From assembly GCF_964199755.1 (NCBI RefSeq), contig NC_133899.1, positions 4,030,001 through 4,094,000 on the forward strand: DNA of 64,000 nucleotides, written 5' to 3'. The DNA comes from Larus michahellis (Eukaryota; Chordata; Aves; Charadriiformes; Laridae). Position 1 is the first letter of the stretch, and each line of letters begins with the position of its first letter. Under the pieces are notes generated by a model that did no database searches, was not told where the DNA came from, and saw only the letters and a program-made list of their open reading frames with translations. Below, piece by piece: positions 12,064-25,200 of this stretch. Made by a program: the position numbers and the translations under genes.

Positions 12064-14372
12064 TAATCATGGGTTCGCCTCGAAAGTCTGTAGGCGGCCG
12101 AGTGCCAAGGGTTGCTCCAGCAGGTGAGCGGGAGGCGGCGTGCCCGTGTGCTGGCAGGGCGAAGCTGTCCCGCGTCGGTCCCAAATAACCAGACTGGGAA
12201 TGGGTTCAGCGTTTGCATCTGGAAAAAAAAAAAAAAAAAAAAAAGAAACTGAATAAGCCAATCTCATGATTTTGAGAGGACTGAGTCATGACTGAACACT
12301 GAAACCCCCCAGGCAAGAATCCAGTAAATCACTAATTTACTCTGTATTTTTTCCCTTAAACAAACTAATGAATCCTGCAAAAGTCTACTTCAGTTGGGAT
12401 GTAAGCGCTAGAGAAAGCTTAGCATGACTGTGAAAGTTGAACAGAAGAAAAGGAACTGAAGAACTTTGTGTCTTTGGCTGCTCAGAAGGGAGGTTCACTG
12501 ACAGTGGAAAGACGACTTCATCCACCTCACTAGGATAAGGACATTTCCCTCTCGTTTTATGAAGTGCAACGCTTAACCTGTGCTCACAACAGTAATGGGA
12601 AGGAAGGACGGCAAATGATTTTCTGTATCAGCCTCTGTCCTTTTAGGTGACACACCCTGCTGCCGCTCCCTTTCTTTTGTTTCTAGCAAGTGTTGCTCTT
12701 CTGTCCTAAGGCAGAGACCTAGCAGTGAAAGTGGCTGTTTAATATTAAAATAGAGAAACAAAAAAGGGAGACAAATGTATAGGCTTTTTGCATACAACAT
12801 TTCAAACATCTGAAATCCCCTCTCCCCTCGGGAGTCTAATTTACAAGGTAAATAATGGAGTGAAAACCCTTACGTGGCTCATCGGGTTGAAGGCAAAATT
12901 CCCTTCTGCCTACAATACTGCCTAAGTAAACTGACTGTTTTTGCTGGAAAGGCTGCCCCTTCAAATGGCTGAAAACACGAATGAGCACAGTGCCTCTCGC
13001 CTGCAAACCGGTTAATTCAAATACCCGTACTGTTAAAAGCCGTAGCTGATGGTGAAAACTGATGTGGGCAGAAAGGATGTCGCTGTCTTGTAGCTCAGCA
13101 ACATTTGAAACACCTTCAATTTTATCCCCTCTTAATACACTTTCATTGTAAAGTCTGTTAACATTTTACCACAATATTTTGTAATAGTGTAATCTGTGTA
13201 AGTTTTCCGGTAATAGCATGCTTTGAAGAAACTTACCTGCTGGAAAGTTTCCACCTCGGTTCTGTTTTATCATTCATTTTTTGACATTTTTAGTGGTCAA
13301 TTACTGCATTACTGCTCACTGCATTGCACAAATCCGTTTTGGTTTTTTTCTGTCCTTTACGCCAGTGGCCACGAATTATAGCTCCCAAAAAACATGTTGC
13401 TTTTCCGACTTCAAAAAAGTGGTGCTGTATTATTCTTTCTTGTGTATCCATGTTCTTAAGATTTACAGAATAAAGTGGTACTGATTTCATTATTTCGTGA
13501 CTTTATCAACAACAACTGAAACAAAGGATTGTCTGACATGAGCTGGTGAGCTGAATAAACCACTCCAAGTCAGCTGCCTACCAGTACCTGCTCTAATTGT
13601 TCTTCTCCTGCTGCAAATGCAAAGTGCTTGGGAACGGCTCACCCCTCCGTGCCGTACTCCTTGTGGTTTCACCAGACCGTAAGACCTGTGCTCCTGGCAG
13701 TGCCCGGGAGGTGAAGGATTTATCCGTGTGACTTTTCCGAAGCGAGCGGTGGGACCCACACGCCCCCTCGTCCAGGGGCAGAAGGGAATATCTTCTCGTG
13801 GTGCTGCAAGAACTGGTTGATCCCTGTGGCAGGTTTAGTGCTGTCCGTGTAAAACTTTCTCCTGGTGCTAAGAGCTTTAGGAGCTCTGAAGACTTTTTCT
13901 TTCAGAGATGCAGAACTTTTATCCTGATAGTTTCTAGGTACAATAAGGGCTTTGCTTCCTCTCCGGTCATTCTGGTAACAAGATTCAACTGGGAAGAAAA
14001 AAAAACCAGTCAGCGCTATGCTGTGCTCAAAAGTCTCACCTTCCTTTCATGTTCTGTCACCGAACCCATCACGATAAAAAAAAAAAAGGTACATTTTTTT
14101 CCCCGAAGCTTTTCTGAGTTCCTGGAAGAGCTTATGTGATGCTAAAAAACGCGTGTGGTATCAGCCAGCCGGCTGCTGGGCTGCGTGGCTCTCGCCTAGC
14201 AGGGAGCTGTCAGAAGGGAGATGGAAACTGGAGCTCGTCCGTGCTCTGACTCGCACAGCGCAGTGACACAACATCTCCATCCGGACAGGGATGCGTCTGC
14301 CCTGACCTAGTCCATAAGACAACTCAAAGCCGTATGATCGTGAAGGCATAATTACCTTCTTTTTTCCCATAG
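12064..14372. other. Intergenic, no gene recognised
   Basis: Between the CR1 copy and the exon-like segments further right. It holds a run of 22 A (12223-12244) and mixed unique sequence. Open frames such as the 113-codon one at 13798-14139 have no recognisable domain or splice support. Confidence 0.6.
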
Positions 14373-14415
14373 AAACTTCTGACTGGTCAGAGCTTCATTA
14401 AGACCTACCAGCAAG
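14373..14415 (+). other. Exon-like segment (possible upstream exon of unrecognised plus-strand gene)
   Basis: A pyrimidine tract ending TTTTTTCCCATAG is followed by 43 bases that are open in one frame and then a GCAAG|GTAAGA donor. Such a segment could be a small exon of the candidate gene at 15157-15834. In the frame that is open here the next segment has stops before its ATG, so it would act as 5' UTR. Evidence is splice-site quality only. Confidence 0.2.
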
Positions 14416-15156
14416 GTAAGAATCGCAGCCAGAATCGAGACCTTTTTTTGCCTGCAAGCTAAATTGTTTCCCAAAAAGAGCACTAAAGGTTGAATAATTT
14501 ATTTAAATTCTCTAGACATGAGACACTATCACTTGATACTGAATCCTAAAGAGCCGTGCTTGGAAGAAAGCGCTCTGATCTCTTACGGAGAAAGACAGAC
14601 ACGCAGGCACGTTTTTCTCAATTTAAGATTTCAACTTGAGAACAAAAATATTTCCAGCTTCTTTCTCAAGCCTTCAAAACAACTGCATCTCACACCACGG
14701 TGTAATTTTTCTCCAGGGCATCTCAAGGGATTTACGTTACCTACCATCAGTGTTAGAGGCAGCAGCTCCCTGACATGCCGATGCCAAGATACCGGCATGG
14801 AAGTGTGGGAAGAGAAAACCTGAGGTTTTCTGGTAGCTGCTTTGTGTCAGGTAAAACAAGCTTTCCTCAGAATTTGGCAACAGAAGCCTTTTTAAAAATG
14901 AAGTAGAGCAGTAGTTATTTTTCCCCAGGGCAGGAAGAAAGAGCTGTGCTTCCCGGCAAGCAGTAAAATGTTTTACAAAGCGTACAGGTGAAGGCAGCGG
15001 CACGCGCAGGTGCAGAGGCCAGGCTCAGTCCCCAAGAGCACAGACCAGGGGGGTAGGTCTTTTCTCTAACGATCTTAATTACTCTCCGAGGGGACTGCTC
15101 CGACTACAAAAATCAGAGTAGAAATCTCCTATGTATTCTCCCTTCCATTTTTGCAG

Positions 15157-15834
15157 GACTCCAGTGCAGCAGTGTCACACAGCAGTTCAGCACTCGGGAG
15201 TTTCAGTGATTCTCAAGCATCGTCCGCTATCTACCAGCACTTCCCGAGCGACGATAAGCCATGTCTGGGTACACAACATCCAAAATCAAGGGCACTCTGC
15301 CAGACTGCACTTTTAGCGACGCTTACTACGGGGTCTTGTAAGTGCAAATGGTAATCATTTCTTCCTTTAATAATGGAAAAATGCTTACGGCAATAACAGG
15401 TACGGTACCCTGGTGACCTCTAATAACAAGAGAGATGTCCCATACTCACCTACAGCCTCTGGTTTTGAAGGGACAATAAATGGACCTGGAAAAATAAAGC
15501 TTACTTCAGTGAGTACTGAGGTTGTATTTTGCCTATGCAATTAAGTTTAATGTTACAAAGTCATAACTCTGTTTATCTATTCCCCATTAAACACTGTCTT
15601 TGAAACCACTGTATAAACTGGATGGAGTCTTCTGTCACAGCTGTAAAAAATGTGAAAAGTCATTTCTGACTGTCTGGTTTGGAGCACGATCTCAGCCAAA
15701 TAAGTTATATTTCTGCTTCATATTGTTACATTTAGCTTCTGCGTATTAAAATGTTTCCACCATTATCACCGCCACCTAAAAATAATACAAAATTACTTCT
15801 TTCCAATTTATCAAAAAAGGAAAACCCCAACTAA
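15157..15834 (+). CDS. Candidate small multi-exon gene, unknown product
   Basis: Three segments on the plus strand join in one frame. Exon A, 15157-15337, follows TTCCATTTTTGCAG and has an in-frame stop just before an ATG at 15261; it ends at a GTAAGT donor. Exon B, 15400-15508, follows a 62-base intron whose only AG after the donor is the acceptor, and ends at a GTGAGT donor. Exon C, 15736-15834, follows TTACATTTAG and ends at TAA. The product would be 94 residues, starting MSGYTTSKIKGTLPD, polar, with no signal peptide or membrane segment; I recognise no family. Caution: exon B contains two AATAAA motifs, the first intron is very short, and chance splice signals are common. The end lies next to the probable 3' end of KLHL36, so the two would be convergent. 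Confidence 0.25.
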
Positions 15835-15881
15835 ATCAATACACAAGTCAGACGGTGATGAATACAATATTCTAAACTGGA

Positions 15882-15887
15882 TTTATT
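15882..15887 (-). terminator. KLHL36: Probable KLHL36 polyadenylation signal
   Basis: On the minus strand AATAAA is followed by a GU-rich stretch (CTTGTGTATTGATTTAGTTG, about 45-65 bases on), the usual arrangement for cleavage and polyadenylation. Other AATAAA hexamers on this strand lie at 16147-16152, 16374-16379 and 16733-16738, so shorter 3' ends are possible. The implied 3' UTR is about 2.85 kb. Confidence 0.45.
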
Positions 15888-18729
15888 GTTTCCAGACATT
15901 AATGTAATACATAAACACATTAAAAGGGGGAGATATAGTAACAAGCAACCCATTAACAGAAACAAAGCAAGTCTTTGAAATTTTTGTTCTATACTTACAC
16001 ATGAAAATGTCCCCAAAAGTTAAGTAGTTGTCAGTCAACATAGCAAGGATTTCAGATACAAAAAAAACCCCAAACAACTCATTAATGAGTTTGTTATAAC
16101 CAAAATGTTTGGTTTGTTGGTTTTGGTTTTTTTTTTTGTATTTTAATTTATTTTTAGGATAAAAAAAAGAATAACCGTTACCTCATGCAGTGTACAAAGG
16201 CTTTAAAATAAATCCATTAATGCAAATAAAACTCTAACTCCTGAGGCTTTTTTTTTTTTTTTGAACACCAAAAAAACCTCACGGAGTTTCACAAAATTAA
16301 TTTCAACTAGTTTTCTTAAATCCTTTTTTTTAGCACTGTAGAAGAAACCTATAACTTCCTCGCACTCCAGAAATTTATTCAGAGGTACCTCTTTCAATAC
16401 AAATGTGTTCTTGTAATATATCTAAGAGTTCTTTAGTTTACAAGAGCTTCGAATGAAGTTAAGTGCAGAATTGTTTTCTTAGTGTTTTCCAATTATTGAG
16501 GTAAATAGTTCGGGGGCGGGGGGGGCGGGAAAGGGCAGCAGGATATCAACTGGATGTACACCAGATGGAAAAAAAGGCAAATCTGAAATACGTGGCTATG
16601 GTGCACAGGGGAGATGCGGAAGAAGGATTGAAGAAGAAATAACAGCAACAATCGACAGTTCCCCAGCAGAACTTTAAACCAAAGCCCTCGAAATCCACTC
16701 AGCAGATCACCACTGGCTGAAAACAAAGCGTGTTTATTAGCACGTCTGGCGAGCCGGACTATCGGGGAAGAGGCCGCACAATAGTCACAGTTATAGCTGA
16801 CTGCCGGACAATGCCGAGAATGTAAGTGCTGCTCTAACAGCTGCACCGCATCCTGACCAGCTACACAAAGGCTAAAAGACCCATCAAATGACGAGTTCCT
16901 GACGGCAACGACGGGGTCACAATTACAGAGCAGTAGCTTCTATAGTAAATAATATCATATATGGCAAACAAGAGACTGAGTTAGCAAAATGTGTTATAAA
17001 AAAGTATAAAAGTTTTGTTTTTTAAAAACTTTCTAAAAATTTCTTCTTTTGGGAAGGAGGAATATTAATCTGTGGCCTGGCATTATTACAATAACCGAAA
17101 TGGTTGTATCAGATTGCTGGTGATCGACTTCTTGCAAATCAGAGGCGCGTTTGTACAATGCCCCAGGGTGAATGCCTGAGAGCTGGCCAGACAGTCGGGG
17201 AATTTTAATATCTGCAGCAGAATCAGCTGTGTTTGTAGAGGGTGGACTAACACTTGGGTCGGAAATCTCTTCCCTTGGTATGCAGAGGATGGTGTGACAC
17301 AGAGACCTAACAGATGACTTTCAGTTCAGTCCCACTGTCTGGATCCCAAACCCAGTCCTGCACGTATTTTGGGTTTCTTCCTTTCGAACCTGTCTGGCTG
17401 GGGAAGGTGTTCGGCCGCACACCTCATGAGCCGTGGCTTCGAGTCCCTGCCAAAGCCATCAGAAAAGGCTACTCTTAGGAAAAGACATTTGAAGTTGGAA
17501 AAAAAAAAAGGGGGGGGGGCGGGGGAAATGTGAGCTCAGGTGAAAAACAAGTTGCTGTTCTTCAGGATTAGCAAACCCCAATTAATCATCCTGGGTTAAT
17601 AACCTTTCTGACAACAGAGAAGTCCAGCACGGGCCCCTGCTCACACTGGCTACTAGCTGTGACCATGTGAGGCTTGAGTTAAATGAAGTGGACCGCAGCT
17701 TCTACAGCCTGGTAAGGCTGGGGAGGGACATCTCCTTCAAGTTCACCTGAAGGATCCTCCTGCCATTTCTCCCCACTGTTACCCTATTCAGCAAACCCCA
17801 AACTCGCAGTGAGCTCTAACGGTTCCATCTGTTTGGAAGCCCAAGGCAAATTGTACAGTTTCCATCCAAATCCTCACATCACCTTTCAAGTTCTTCCGAA
17901 GACTTTTTTCCCCCCTCATTCTGGGGCATGTTTTAAAGCCTAAGTAAAATGTGTTTAGATACGAAAAGCGCCACAACAAGGGATGCAAAAGTCACCTCAC
18001 CTTTCCCAGATTTCAAAGTTAACAATGCTATTAATCCAAGCCCAAGTCAATTCCATCTATTTTTAGCCACACGGTAAGGTCTTCATAATCTGAGAGTATG
18101 GTGGAGTTATTTGCTCTTCAAGCCGATCTGACCTGCATTCACCAAGAGTGATACTCTCTTTGAACACTCATGTCTTCCAGAAATCTGACACAAACAACTC
18201 AAGAATGTATTGCAAATGAAATTTAACATTACAAAGATTCAAGATTTACAACAACATCGAAGATCTGTTTTTTTCTTAGCAGTTGCTTCTGAACTCCATT
18301 GAACTGCTCTGTAACTTCAAACCAGATACTTACTGCTCTGCCTCCTCACCTTTGACATTATCATCTCAGCCACAGATTCAACCTTATTTTAAAAAGGTTG
18401 ATATAATATGATATATGTGGAAATGCCACGAACCACAGAAGTAAAAGACTAAGCCTTAACACTGAGGAGAGCAGCATAACCTTTCTTACCGTATCGCCCC
18501 TTATATAGTAGTAGGGTAGGGTTTTTTTGGTTTCTTTTGTTGTTTTTACCTTAAACATGAGCTTAATCCAAAAACCTCATTCAACTGTACATTTTCTGAG
18601 GCTTCAGAAGATGCCTCCTCCCCCCCCCCCCCCATTTAAAAAGAAAAAGAAGAATCAAGGTTAGATAGAAATGATTAAATACAAAGCTCTTTTGGAGTCC
18701 ACCATGAAAGGGTAGTTATCCAGAAGTAG
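15888..18729 (-). other. KLHL36: KLHL36 3' UTR (probable extent)
   Basis: Downstream of the KLHL36 stop on the minus strand with no recognisable gene. It contains long homopolymer tracts: G14 in the mRNA sense at 18620-18633, C-rich in the mRNA sense at 17510-17525 and 16511-16530, and A/T-rich stretches. The extent is set by the best polyadenylation signal and is inferred. Confidence 0.5.
18620..18633 (-). repeat. KLHL36: G14 tract in KLHL36 3' UTR
   Basis: Fourteen C on the plus strand, so fourteen G in the mRNA, followed by AGGAGG, starting about 97 bases after the stop codon. It is a candidate RNA G-quadruplex. Confidence 0.7.
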
Positions 18730-19285
18730 TCATCTTCCTCGATCTTGATGTTTTTTTGTTTTCGACTTTTTCTTTTTGTCCTCTGTTTTGGGTTTCAATG
18801 CACAGACACACGCAGACACACCAGCAATTGCTTTAGGTAAGTCAGTTCCTTTGTACCACTTATTTTTCTCCTTGTCATAAACCTGGACCGTTTTGGAGAA
18901 GACCGTTTCTTCCCAGCTGTAGCCTCCAAGGATATAAATTTTGCCTTCCCAAACTGCCACCCCTGACTCACTGTTTGCTTGCAACAGAGGAGCAACTCTG
19001 GTCCACTGGTTACACTGAGGGCTGTACGACTCCACGCTCAGAATGTCAAAGCGAGCCATGGTTTCGATGTTGTCATCGCTGCCACCAATGGAGTAGATAC
19101 TGTCCTGTAAGGTGCACATGCTGTGCCACCCTCGGGCAGTGATCATTGGCCTCTTCTCCTCCCAAACATCCGTGCGGTAATCGTAACACAGCAGGTTTTT
19201 TCTATAGGGGCCAATTTGGTAATCATGGCCTCCTGAAATGTACACAAATTCCTTGTAGACTGTTCCAGCATGGCCGTACGTAAAC
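18730..19285 (-). CDS. KLHL36: KLHL36 coding exon 4 (last)
   Basis: Acceptor TGTCCTAG precedes the base that completes the split arginine codon (AG|G), then FTYGHAGT. It encodes kelch repeats 4-6 and the basic tail, and ends in TGA at 18732-18730. Confidence 0.97.
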
Positions 19286-22200
19286 CTAGGACAGGCAAAC
19301 AAAAATGATCCCACTTAATACTTATGGATTTTATCAAGATACACAAGCATTCAACAAGGACTGCTACTAAAGGAGAATATAAACAGTAACTAAAGACAGA
19401 AGAATCCCCGATCCTGTTAGTTACCCGGTAACTATTCTCATTCATACGGCCTCACCCTGCGCTGCAGAGTGCTAAGGTACGACAATCACTTTTTAAGGCA
19501 TCCTTTTCATACCTGGTCGCTACAGAGCGCTAAGGTATGACAATCACTTTTTAAGGCATCCTCTACAGTGTGTCATACAAGAGAAGTAACCCATACTGCT
19601 CTAGTTGGCATGGCCTTCACTCCCATTTTCCTGCTCCAGTGCTTGGGTTGGATCAGTCTGAGAGGGCCAGAGAGGAAAAAATCCACATCTCAGCAAGGGT
19701 TTCTATGACAGAAAGAGGAAATAATCATGACACCTCTCAGACTCACCAGTAGCGATTAACCAAGAAAAACCAACAAGAAAACTACTGCTGCCTTCCCCTT
19801 CCACAGCACTGCACGATCACGGATCACGTTTCTTACCCACCAGTGTTCACAGCCCAGTTTATTTGCAGTCATGGTACATGTAGTGTCCTTTTCACGAGCT
19901 ATCCACCTCTTCTACCACTTCTGCTATACAGGTGATAACTTCTTTGGTCACCCCAAGACAAGGCAACAGACCTCAGTCAATCAGAGTCCACGTCCTCAAT
20001 AGATCAGAGTCCACGTTTGAAATAAGACAAAATGACATGGTAGAAACCAACATCATGCATGCTCTTTCCACAGGGCAGAGAGAACCCCTTTGATCAGCTA
20101 CAAAAAAGCCACTACAAACCTAATTCTTGAGGCCGTTCTTAACTTCACACTACGATATTCCTGACCAAACTCTTTTGGGCTCTTAGAAGTGGGATGCTAA
20201 GGTGAGGGACAGCCTTGGCTTCTTTGAACACATGCCCTTCCTGCACATGCTTTTTTTTGCCTGTTCTTGGGCACGGGGGGCATCAGAAGGTGTAGCTGCA
20301 ACACCAGCCACAGCAAACTGGCTCACACACTGCTACAAAGAGCCCAAACAATTTAATAGCCATTGGGCTGCAGAGCAGTATAGTAAAATCATCATGCTGC
20401 CCTCACGAGCCTCTGCTACCATCCTTTGTAGTCAAGGACTCAAGACAGCTCCAACCTCTATGGCAGACAAACCTACGTTAACATTACTTTAGCCTGGAAT
20501 GCTTTTGAACCATGCCTGAACACGCTCGAAACTCAATGTGGATAGAACCTTGAGCTGTTTTTATTTCACATGGTAATAGTTTGTCTCAGCTACGCAAACG
20601 GTATCATAACTTCTTCCACACACCTAAGTGCCAAGCGCTTTTGTGCCAAGGGAAAAGGTGGAATAGAAAAGAAAACCCACATTTACCCTGAAAGCACAAT
20701 ACTTCTGAGAAAAGCTAAAAGATGTTTGTTATTCTAGATGCCTTCCGAAGCTTCTGATCCCTGACCAGTGTCTGAATCAGATATTTTAATAGGCTCCAGC
20801 TCCAAGAAACAGAGAAATCCTTGACACGCTTGGCCTACGAATGCCGCGTGGCCAAAACAGACCTTGCAACTATCGGGGCTGGAGCACCATCCCTGGAGAC
20901 CTTGAAGAGATGACTTCAGTACTGTACTGCTTCTTAGCCACTCAGAAAAAAGAAAGAAAGAAAAAAAGACAGGCACCTAAAGCGTAGTTATGAGACTATA
21001 CCCAAAAGGGCAACTCAAAAAATCCACAGCTCACAATCTGCCTAACCATGGAAGCACCTAACTCTTGCTTGGTGCTTCTGTTTGACAGGAAATACCCTGA
21101 GCACCCGCGCTCCGGCTTTCGCACCTGCCAGAAACGCTATGGCAGGCGGAGCGTACACAAACGCTGCTCTACCTTGCTTTGTGGTCTCTTACAGACAAGA
21201 ACTGGGAGCATACGTCTCCAGCGGCACCCGGTCTGGTTACTAGAGTCTTTGCTTCTCTATATACACAGGAATGGGTCTTAAGAAGCGGACTACTTATCTG
21301 GGAAGTAAGATGGACAACTTGAATTCGTTTGCTTTCTCAAACTGCAATTGATTTTAAACCCACATGTAACCAGCAAGCTACTTGCCGGACGTGCAGTGCG
21401 CTCCACTGCAGAGGCTGTGTTTAAACGTTTTCCTACACTAACCGAAAAGTGGAATTCTCTACAAGTAAGCAAGCAACAGACTTTTTGTCTCAAGCACACG
21501 CAAGCAGCCTAGCACAGACAGCCACAGAAAGAACACTGATGGTTTTCTTTCTTTTTGCCTCAGTCAACGGGTATGTCTAGTGAACAGCAATAGCTGCAAG
21601 AGTAATTTGAAAGAGGCAATCATATTTGAAGCATCAAATCGACCATCAATTCGTTATTTTCCAATATAGGGAGATTACCCGTTGAAATACGCTGGAGGTG
21701 TTGCACTTTTTGCCTGACTTCTGAAAAGCTCATCCAAAATTGCGCATACCGGGCTTCACATGAATAGAAAACTGCACGAAATATACTGCACAAATTGAAA
21801 ACAATCACTAAGAATCCTTTCTGCAAGCCCTGTGGTCTAAACAGGGCCACTTCTAAATGTGCAACAGAACAGGACGCCTCAATACAGGGGGTTCCGACAT
21901 AGAATCACAGAATAGCTTGGGTTGACACCCTCCAACAGAAAGCGTCAAGCGTTTTGGCAGCGTTATCTATAAGACTGGCCAGAAAAAAGAGGCATTAAGG
22001 AGAAAGAAGTTTCGATCCAGAACATCTGCTAGAGCTAGCTGCCGATTTTGAATAACTTACCTAGGCACAATGCTGCAAGAACTACAGTTTCTGACACTAA
22101 CACCATTCAGTAAATGCTAGAAAATCTAACATTTACTTTCTTAAACAGAAAAACACTTGGCCTAACCCCATAGAGCTTTGGGAATCCCCTACTCCAACCA

Positions 22201-25200
22201 AAGTCCAGGCGAGCTGTGGTTGCTCTGAATCTCGGTGTCCACCTGTTGCAACCCTGCGAGATTATTCATGACGCAACTGGTAGAGCAGATACCATCATTC
22301 GTTAACCTGTTCCAACACATTTCCTCATACAACTGCTTTCAGTTGTTCTGCCAAACTTTAACCTAGGGACGCTCAGTTAATTTCCCTGATGTCTGCAGCA
22401 GACTTTTTCATGGTCTATTCAACATTGCACCAGCTTCTGCTCTGCCAAGCTTGTCAGCCACCGCTGTTCCCTTCCGGGCTAGAAACTATGGCAGCAACTG
22501 CTCCCAAAGAGCCTGGGAAAATGGTGAAAAAAATACAGGACCTCTCTGAAGAATGGGAAAGGTATCCCACAACCAAGGACTCGAATGAGAGTCGGGCAAA
22601 ATTCACTTATAGCAAACCTGGACCAGGTCCACCCTGTAGATAGCTTGGCTGAAGTCTTCCACGTTAAGCATCTGCCTCAAGAAGATGTGTTTGCTTCTTC
22701 AGTAAGACAGCGTTATTTCAGTCAAAACAGCTCAGCTCCTTCCAAGAAAGTGGTGAGGGAAAATGATGCGTTGTTTTGACCATGATGGGCTGGGAAGGGG
22801 GCGAGGGAAAGAAGAGATAAAAAAGAGCTTGCAAAGCTCTTCCTTAGAGGAGCGTGACTGTGCCTGCGTACAGCAACACGGACACCAGATTTGGCAGCGG
22901 ACAGGAGACGTGTATTCAAGGACGCAACCGTTGCCTTTCCCCTGAAAATCTCCACACACATGGCAAGCTATAACCCTTGGGAAGAAAAAAGATACAACCA
23001 TTTTCTGCACGTTCAGAGCAGAAGCTTTAACAAATATAACCTCTGAGAGTCCAACCCCACACAGCTCAAATGGAGCTATGCAAGCCTACACCCCAGAATG
23101 AGCTCAGCGTGTGCCTATCGCTCCAGGGAATAATCTTCCAGGCAGTAGCTGGCTTAGAGCAGTCAGAAACACCACCAGAGCCATGGGCAGGGAGCCTGCT
23201 TCTGGCGGCCATGCACCCAAGAGGACAAAAATCCTGCACATGTTCTCTTCAGAGGGAAGAAGACAGGAAAATGCAGGAAACAAGGCAGCTCTGTTGGGAC
23301 ATGTTGCCTGATCAGGCGATCGGGAAGCAGAGGATTGGAGCTTCTGATTTTCCTCTACATGAGGAGAAGAGACTTGCTGCTAGAATAGGGCTGGGGAAGA
23401 CATTATTTGGTTAAAAAGAGTAACTAAAATCAGTTTGAGGAACGAAAGCATGTGGTGGGGAGGAAAGCAAAGATCAGATCAAGAGTATTTTGAAGGGAAG
23501 ATAGTAGTACACAGAAGGAACTGCAGCTAGCATGCTTTCTTCTAGTCTTGAATAGATCAGAAAACTCTCTCTCATCCTTCCTCCACTGTCAGCAAATCCA
23601 TCTGAAGGACATCAGGACTGCCCAGATCCCTTCTGGCAGCCACCCACACCTGCCAGAGTCACATCTCTCTGAGCTCAAGCAGCGCTCACTTGTCCCTGCA
23701 CTGAGAAAGGTCTCCTTCTGTTGGTCACCTCTGCGACAACTTTTACCTTTTGCAACCTGCATGAGGTTTTTTTTTGTCTTTTATTCCTTCTGCACAGAAA
23801 ACCAGCTAACAACATATTGCCCAACGCAAGAGTTCTCAAACAGGAGAAAGAGGGCTGGAAAGACAGAAAACCTGAAGGTACTAAGTGTCCATTAAGATCT
23901 AACTGAAGACATATTAAGATGCAACAGAGCAGCTACAGAAAAGCGTGAAACTACCTAGTTCACTACGCAGCTGCACAAACACCTGAGCAGCACAGGACAA
24001 GGACAGTGCAGGCAGGAGGAGAGAGGGCAGAACTATTTCTTTGGGATGCGGCAATAACTTAAATAGTCGTCGTGTTACAGCCTAACCCTGCAGTTTCGCA
24101 AACAGCTAAGTCAATGTGAGCGGAGTCTATCCCATAAGGGGGACTTTTGCCTAGTCCAAGCGGATCAGCTACGCAATCAAATAAAAAAAATGAACACCCC
24201 CCACATCAAAGTCCACTTTTAAACGCTGCAGCTGCAAAATTCCCAAAGCCAACCCACAAGCAGCAGGAGGAACTTGCAGAAAAAACACCCCTTTTTGGAC
24301 AGCTTACAGTCTGCAAGCTTCCCCAGGACCACTTATACGCTGGGAAAAAAAAATCCATACCTGTTCCACTGTGAGTGGTTTTGTAATAAAATACAAGGCA
24401 GTCAGGTCACATCTATAGCTCTTTGAAAAATGTTATTAAAAATAAGCAAAAAGGAAAAAAAAAAAAGCTGCGCTATGATTCCTGTGAGACGTTACTGGTA
24501 TCTCACAGGTCACCCCAATTAACAGAAGGGCTTAGGAACTGAAGACATTCAAGCACAGCTTCCCAGGCAAGATTGTGCCGTTTAGCCTCAACTGCTAGAT
24601 CTGTCTATGCGAGCAGAAATAAACCGGAAAAAAGCATCCTGCTTCTGAAGAGCGCTCGAGCCCAGCTGTTAGCCTGGATCAGGCTCGCATTGCAGCACCT
24701 GCCCAAAATAGAATTGGGCAACAGGCTTCTGTGCCTTCACTGGCTGCCTATGGCTCTGCAGCTCTGCAGCGAAGGGAATAAGGGAAAAAAACCCTGAACT
24801 CTCAAATCAAATTGCAGCTCTCTTATTCGTGATGCCGCTAAGACAGCAAGCACTGCTGCTGAAGTTGCAGGTTTCAGACACCATGAAAATACCATTTGTA
24901 TAGCCAATACTCCTGTAATTTCCATGAATGTGAAACATTACTAAATCTGAATAGCTGTTTGCAAATGAAATGCTATCGTAGCATTCTTATGAAGTCACTA
25001 CTCAAACATTGATTCAAGATAGAAGCAGTGTCCTGTTGGCTGTTACAAGAAGAGCTGCAGTATGAAAGCCTCTCAAAAGTAAAGCAGCTGAGTTTTAACT
25101 CAGACTGAGAGAAAGAGAGGCCACATTTACCCGGGTTATCTGTATTCACAATACAGATAAATGTGGTTTATCTGCAACAGCCAACCTGAGCAGCCAAACA

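Noticed and set aside
12140..12244. A22 run as the tail of a processed pseudogene
   Set aside because: The sequence before the A run matches no gene I recognise and I could not find target-site duplications.
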